In this document: positions 5,868-8,983 of the stretch, piece after piece
Layout of the letters: each line of letters starts with the position of its first letter
How positions within the stretch are numbered: the stretch's first letter is position 1
Notes under the pieces: model-generated
Database searches by the model: none
Told to the model about the DNA's origin: nothing
The model's input: only the letters and a program-made list of their open reading frames with translations
Origin: an uncultured Bilophila sp.
GTDB lineage: Bacteria > Desulfobacterota > Desulfovibrionia > Desulfovibrionales > Desulfovibrionaceae
Reading direction: 5' to 3'
DNA length: 8,983 bases
NCBI GenBank assembly: GCA_902373525.1
Contig: CABKMN010000092.1
Location: 1-8,983 of the forward strand
Translations under genes and position numbers: made by a program

Positions 5868-6548
5868 ATGTCCTTGAAACTCGCCGTCCTCGCCTCGGGA
5901 AGCGGCACGAACTTTCAGGCGATGGCGGACGCCGTCCGGCGCGGCGTGCTGGACGCGGACATCCGCATCGTGATCTGCAACCGGCCCGGCGCGAAGGTCA
6001 TTGACCGCGCCAAGGCCGCCGGGGTCATCTGCGCGGTCATGGACCACAAGCAGTGGCCGAGCCGCGAAGCCTACGATCTGGCGGTGGCCGACGCCATCCG
6101 CAAATCGGGCGCGGACACCGTGGCGCTGGCGGGGTACATGCGGATGCTGACGCCCGGTTTCCTGAACGCCTTCCCACACCGGGTGATCAACATCCATCCG
6201 GCGCTGCTCCCCTCCTTCCCCGGCATCCACGGGGCGGCGGACGCGCAGGCGTGGGGCGTGAAGATCACGGGCTGCACCGTGCATCTGGTGGACGAGATCA
6301 TGGACCACGGCGCGGTGATCGTGCAGGCCGCCGTGCCCGCCGTCGCGGGCGAGCCGCTCGACGACCTCCAGAACCGCATCCACGCGCAGGAGCACCGCAT
6401 CTATCCGCAGGCGCTCCAGTGGCTCGCCGAGGGCCGGATCAAAATGGACGAGGACGGGCGTTCGCTGCACCTCCTGCCCGGCTCCCGCTCCCTCGCCGAT
6501 CCCACCCCCGGCGTGCTGGTCAGCCCGCCGCTTGAGGAAGGGTTTTAA
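5868..6548 (+). CDS. purN: Phosphoribosylglycinamide formyltransferase
   Basis: This enzyme transfers a formyl group from 10-formyltetrahydrofolate to glycinamide ribonucleotide, the third step of purine synthesis, in the cytoplasm. The 226-residue product shows the phosphate-binding loop GSGTNFQ at 11-17. The catalytic Asn108 and His110 sit in INIHPALLPSFPG, and Asp146 in MDHGAVIVQ; these align with Asn106, His108 and Asp144 of E. coli PurN. The folate-site region is intact. It is slightly longer than the roughly 212 residues of E. coli, with a Pro-rich tail (about 206-226) ending PPLEEGF just before a hairpin element. AGGGAG (5854-5859) lies 8 nt before the ATG, inside the end of cobA-hemD, and only 3 nt separate the two genes. 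Co-transcription with cobA-hemD is therefore likely, although the pathways are unrelated. Confidence 0.97.
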   Translation: MSLKLAVLASGSGTNFQAMADAVRRGVLDADIRIVICNRPGAKVIDRAKAAGVICAVMDHKQWPSREAYDLAVADAIRKSGADTVALAGYMRMLTPGFLNAFPHRVINIHPALLPSFPGIHGAADAQAWGVKITGCTVHLVDEIMDHGAVIVQAAVPAVAGEPLDDLQNRIHAQEHRIYPQALQWLAEGRIKMDEDGRSLHLLPGSRSLADPTPGVLVSPPLEEGF

Positions 6549-6552
6549 CTAT

Positions 6553-6590
6553 GGGAGGAGAGGACTTTCTCCAGAAAGTCCTCTCCTCCC
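6553..6590. terminator. Perfect hairpin between convergent purN and FAH-family genes (repeat-family copy 2)
   Basis: Bases 6553-6570 are the exact reverse complement of 6573-6590, an 18-bp stem before allowing for the loop. It begins 4 nt after the purN stop and lies 45 nt beyond the stop of the minus-strand gene, so it can serve both. Neither side has a good T-run. In the minus direction it is preceded by GAAGATTGG and a purine-rich stretch, and its apex reads CTTTCTGGAGAAAG, matching the copies at 1-50 and 8927-8979. It is either a bidirectional terminator or a 3'-end stability element. Confidence 0.7.
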
Positions 6591-6635
6591 CCTCCAATCT
6601 TCATCTTCCCTTCCTCCTTCCCACCTCCTGCTCGG

Positions 6636-7406
6636 TTACTGCAAAATCTTTTCCTCGGGGGCGGGACCTTCGACGGGGTTGGAGAGCGTGCCGATGCCTT
6701 CAATGGACACCTGCACCACGTCGTCGGCGCGAATGGGCGAAATGCCGGGCGGCGTCCCGGTCAGGATCACGTCGCCGGGCATGAGCGTCATCACGCGGGA
6801 AAGAAAACAGAGCAGATCAAAAGGCCGGAAGATCATGTCGCCCGTGCTCGCGGACTGCCGCACCTCACCGTTGACGGTGCAGCGGATGAACAGATCGTCG
6901 AGGTTTTCCAGCTCGGTTTCGATCCACGGGCCGATGGGGCAAAAGGTGTCGTAGGATTTGCAGTGCCCGATGAGCGGATCGGCCTTCTGCACCTCGCGGG
7001 CCGTCACGTCGTTGGCGCAGGTGAACCCGAACAGGCTTTCCTCGGCTTCCTTCTGCGTCAGATTGCGGCATACCTTGCCCACGACCATCGCCAGCTCCGC
7101 CTCATGCTCGATGCGGCCCATGCCGGACGGCAGCACGATGGCTTCACCGTTACCGATGATGCTGCTCGGCGGCTTGAGGAAAAAACTCGGCATCTGCGGC
7201 AGCGGATACCCAAGCTCCTCGGCGTGCGCCTTGTAGTTGAGCCCGACGCAAACGACCTTCGACGGCGTCACCAGCGGAAGCACCGTCGTTTCCGAAAGCG
7301 GCGTGGGTTCCATGCGCCCCGGCTGGCGGTGCAGGCGGAATACCAGCCCGTCTTCGAGGATGCCGTAGTAGGATGTGCCGCCGTGTTCGACCCGTATGAC
7401 CCGCAT
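6636..7406 (-). CDS. Fumarylacetoacetate hydrolase-family protein
   Basis: The 256-residue product belongs to the fumarylacetoacetate hydrolase (FAH) family, whose metal-dependent members hydrolyse, decarboxylate or isomerise C-C bonds in oxo-acids. A short N-terminal domain (1-45) precedes the catalytic fold: VCVGLNYKAHAEELG at 52-66, FFLKPPSS at 75-82, the metal-site segment HEAELA at 101-106 (Glu102, Glu104), ANDVTARE at 131-138 (Asp133), SYDTFCPIGPW at 151-161 and the closing GDVILTGTPPG at 211-221. The metal ligands are present, so it should be active. The substrate cannot be read from the sequence; acylpyruvate hydrolase, oxaloacetate decarboxylase and homoprotocatechuate-pathway isomerase activities all occur in this family. 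The start is the ATG at 7406, with AAGGAG 5 nt upstream. The open frame back to 7718 is rejected because it runs into miaB. No degradation-pathway genes lie nearby. Confidence 0.92.
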   Translation of the reverse strand: MRVIRVEHGGTSYYGILEDGLVFRLHRQPGRMEPTPLSETTVLPLVTPSKVVCVGLNYKAHAEELGYPLPQMPSFFLKPPSSIIGNGEAIVLPSGMGRIEHEAELAMVVGKVCRNLTQKEAEESLFGFTCANDVTAREVQKADPLIGHCKSYDTFCPIGPWIETELENLDDLFIRCTVNGEVRQSASTGDMIFRPFDLLCFLSRVMTLMPGDVILTGTPPGISPIRADDVVQVSIEGIGTLSNPVEGPAPEEKILQ

Positions 7407-7411
7407 AAGCG

Positions 7412-7417
7412 CTCCTT
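7412..7417 (-). promoter_or_regulatory. Ribosome binding site of the FAH-family gene
   Basis: AAGGAG on the minus strand lies 5 nt before the ATG at 7406 and fixes this start over upstream in-frame ATGs. Confidence 0.85.
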
Positions 7418-7439
7418 GTTTCCATTTGGGGATTGCCGC

Positions 7440-7468
7440 AGGATACGCCGACGGACGCCCGAGCGCAA
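7440..7468 (-). promoter_or_regulatory. Predicted promoter of the FAH-family gene
   Basis: On the minus strand TTGCGC (7468-7463), a 17-nt spacer and TATCCT (7445-7440) give a plausible sigma-70 promoter, with transcription starting near 7433, about 27 nt before the ATG. Confidence 0.5.
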
Positions 7469-7484
7469 CGAAGCGGGGTTGCGC
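7463..7484. repeat. 7-bp inverted repeat joining two divergent -35 elements
   Basis: GCGCAAC (7463-7469) and GTTGCGC (7478-7484) are exact inverted copies separated by 8 nt. Each arm contains the -35 hexamer of one predicted divergent promoter. It may be just two like hexamers facing away from each other, or an operator where one regulator acts on both genes. Confidence 0.5.
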
Positions 7485-7507
7485 CTGATGCCGGGATACC
7501 GTATTTC
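7479..7507 (+). promoter_or_regulatory. Predicted promoter of miaB
   Basis: TTGCGC (7479-7484), a 17-nt spacer and TATTTC (7502-7507) form a moderate sigma-70 promoter. Transcription would start near 7514, about 47 nt before the preferred miaB start. Confidence 0.4.
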
Positions 7508-7547
7508 TTCCCCGAATCCGACAACATCTCCGCAAAACGCGGCACAT

Positions 7548-7551
7548 GGAG
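7548..7551 (+). promoter_or_regulatory. Ribosome binding site that favours the second miaB ATG
   Basis: GGAG at 7548-7551 lies 9 nt before the ATG at 7561. The earlier in-frame ATG at 7546 has no purine-rich site upstream and itself overlaps this GGAG. Confidence 0.55.
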
Positions 7552-7560
7552 CATTTCCCG

Positions 7561-8922
7561 ATGGCGCAAGGCACTTTCCATATCATCACGTTCGGCTGCC
7601 AGATGAACGTCAACGACTCGTTCTGGCTGTCCCGGTCCCTGCAACGCCGGGGCTTCGTCGAATCGCCGCTCGAACAGGCGGAGATCGTCATCCTCAACAC
7701 CTGCTCCGTGCGCGACAAGCCCGAACAGAAAGTCTACGCCGCGCTCGGGCGCATCAAATACGAAACCAGCCGCGTGCCCAACTCGTTCGCCGTAGTCGCC
7801 GGATGCGTGGCCCAGCAGATCGGCGCGGGCTTTTTCGAGCGGTTCCCGCAGGTCCGGCTGGTCGTGGGCGGCGACGGCCTCGCGATGGCCCCGGACGCCA
7901 TCGAACGCCTGCACGCCGATCCGGCCCTGCGCCTGAACCTCACCGATTTTTCCGAAGTCTACCCGGAACGCGATCCCGCCCTGCCCGCGCACGGCGAAGG
8001 CGACATCCCGCCCGTGGCCTACGTCAACATCATGCAGGGCTGCGACAATTTCTGCACCTACTGCATCGTGCCCTTTACGCGGGGCCGCCAGAAGTCGCGG
8101 AGCCCCGAGGCCATTCTCGACGAGTGCCGCGCGCTCATCGACAACGGCGCGAAGGAAATCACCCTGCTCGGGCAGAACGTGAACTCCTACGGGCTGGACA
8201 AGCACGCTTCCGGCGACACCTCGTTCGCGCAGCTCCTGCGCCGGGTGGCCGAACTGCCGGGACTGGCGCGGTTGCGTTTCGTGACGCCGCATCCCAAGGA
8301 CCTGTCCCCGGACGTCATCGCCATGTTCGCGGAACTGCCGAATCTCTGCCCGCGTCTGCATCTGCCGCTTCAGGCCGGTTCGGATCGCGTCCTCGCCCGC
8401 ATGAACCGCAAATACGATATGGCCCGCTACATGTCGCTGGTCGAGGCGCTCCGCACGGCGCGCCCGGACATCGCGCTCTCCACGGACCTCATCGTCGGGT
8501 TCCCCGGCGAGACGGAGGAGCAGTTTCAGGAGACGCTGGCGGCGGTGCGCGCGGTCGATTTCATGTCGAGTTTTTCCTTCTGCTATTCCGACCGGCCCGG
8601 TACGGCGGCCAGCCGCCATGAGGAGAAGGTCGAACCCGCCGAAAAACTGCACCGTCTGGAACGATTGCAGGCGTTGCAGGAAGGGCTTTCCTCCAAGTGG
8701 CTCAAGGCCCGCGTGGGCTGTGAGACCGAGGTGTTGCTCGAAGGCGTCAGCCGCAAGCAGGACGGCGAGGACGCCGGGTCCGAAAGCTGGCAGGGCCGCG
8801 ATCCGTGGGGCGACGCCGTAAACGTCTCCCTGCCCTCCGGCGTCGGCGCGCCCGGCCTCATCCTTCCCGTGCGGATTGTTGCCGACAAGAAACATTCCCT
8901 GGTCGGAGAAGTGAGGAAATAG
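7561..8922 (+). CDS. miaB: tRNA-2-methylthio-N6-dimethylallyladenosine synthase (MiaB)
   Basis: This radical-SAM methylthiotransferase adds the 2-methylthio group to N6-isopentenyladenosine at tRNA position 37, after MiaA has acted. It contains two 4Fe-4S clusters. The 453-residue product has the N-terminal MTTase domain with the three cluster cysteines Cys13 (FGCQMN), Cys48 (NTCSVRDKPEQK) and Cys82 (AGCVAQQ). The radical-SAM motif CDNFCTYC at 161-168 (Cys161, 165, 168) is followed by IVPFTRGRQKSR. A C-terminal TRAM domain covers about 380-450. The QMNVNDS and NTCSVRDKPEQK segments separate MiaB from the related MtaB and RimO. The ATG at 7561 is preferred over 7546, which would add MEHFP, because GGAG precedes only the later one. 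The gene is divergent from the FAH-family gene and is followed within 5 nt by a hairpin element. The identification is secure. Confidence 0.97.
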   Translation: MAQGTFHIITFGCQMNVNDSFWLSRSLQRRGFVESPLEQAEIVILNTCSVRDKPEQKVYAALGRIKYETSRVPNSFAVVAGCVAQQIGAGFFERFPQVRLVVGGDGLAMAPDAIERLHADPALRLNLTDFSEVYPERDPALPAHGEGDIPPVAYVNIMQGCDNFCTYCIVPFTRGRQKSRSPEAILDECRALIDNGAKEITLLGQNVNSYGLDKHASGDTSFAQLLRRVAELPGLARLRFVTPHPKDLSPDVIAMFAELPNLCPRLHLPLQAGSDRVLARMNRKYDMARYMSLVEALRTARPDIALSTDLIVGFPGETEEQFQETLAAVRAVDFMSSFSFCYSDRPGTAASRHEEKVEPAEKLHRLERLQALQEGLSSKWLKARVGCETEVLLEGVSRKQDGEDAGSESWQGRDPWGDAVNVSLPSGVGAPGLILPVRIVADKKHSLVGEVRK

Positions 8923-8926
8923 AAGA

Positions 8927-8979
8927 TTGGGAAGGGGGAGGAGAAACTTTCTGAGAAAGTTTCTCCTCCCCCTCCCCAA
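8927..8979 (+). terminator. Long hairpin downstream of miaB (repeat-family copy 3)
   Basis: Bases 8927-8951 pair with 8955-8979 over 25 positions with a single A/C mismatch (8932 with 8974) and a 3-nt apex. It starts 4 nt after the miaB stop and is followed by AAACCC rather than a T-run within the window. Part of its 5' arm, from GATTGGG, together with the preceding GAA matches the flank of the copy at 6553-6590. The GGAGGAGA and CTTTCT segments are shared with both other copies. It probably acts as the miaB 3'-end hairpin. Confidence 0.75.
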
Positions 8980-8983
8980 ACCC

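Noticed and set aside
4131..6470. 779-codon minus-strand frame opposite cobA-hemD and purN
   Set aside because: It is antisense to two certain genes and has a His/Val/Gly/Asp-rich composition without motifs.
6963..8621. Long plus-strand frame overlapping the FAH-family gene and miaB in another frame
   Set aside because: It is opposite one certain gene and out of frame with another; its Arg/Pro/Ala-rich product is a compositional artefact.
7150..8979. 609-codon minus-strand frame opposite miaB
   Set aside because: It is antisense to a gene with all six cluster cysteines in place, and it ends inside the coding sequence of the FAH-family gene in another frame.

Overview
This GC-rich window (strong G/C preference at third codon positions) carries eight protein genes, almost all housekeeping. 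In order they are der (ribosome-assembly GTPase, minus), serS (seryl-tRNA synthetase, minus), a small lipoprotein gene (plus), a short uncharacterised gene (plus), a fused cobA-hemD gene (plus), purN (plus), a fumarylacetoacetate-hydrolase-family gene (minus) and miaB (tRNA methylthiotransferase, plus). The fused uroporphyrinogen-III methyltransferase/synthase, the base composition and the protein styles suggest a sulfate-reducer-type deltaproteobacterium, most likely of the Desulfovibrionaceae. This is an inference from family knowledge, not a database result.

Layout. On the left, serS and der read leftward. serS has a near-consensus promoter (3003-3031), a leader of about 140 nt with a terminator-like hairpin close to the start codon, a GTG start at 2853 and its own intrinsic terminator (1527-1567). 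der follows 151 bp further on with no promoter I could recognise. Divergent from serS, a second good promoter (3071-3099) drives the lipoprotein gene, which is closed by a terminator at 3743-3778. The uncharacterised 109-residue gene comes next. A structured leader then precedes cobA-hemD and purN, which are 3 nt apart and form an operon. purN converges on the fumarylacetoacetate-hydrolase-family gene. That gene and miaB are transcribed divergently from a 154-bp region with two candidate promoters whose -35 hexamers form an inverted repeat.

The genes do not form one pathway. der, serS and miaB serve translation (ribosome assembly, tRNA charging, tRNA modification). cobA-hemD makes the precorrin-2 used for siroheme and cobalamin, and in Desulfovibrio also for heme by the siroheme route. 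purN serves purine synthesis.

The most interesting signal is non-coding. A family of long, nearly perfect hairpins lies just after der, between purN and the fumarylacetoacetate-hydrolase-family gene, and just after miaB. The copies share outer arms (GGAGGAGA) and a CTTTCT apex, while the base pairs between them differ in a compensatory way. Both window ends fall on copies of this element. I see no convincing new defence, mobile or metabolic system, and no rRNA, tRNA, CRISPR array or insertion sequence. No gene-free stretch exceeds 300 bases; the longest (2854-3135) is described under the serS leader and the divergent promoters.
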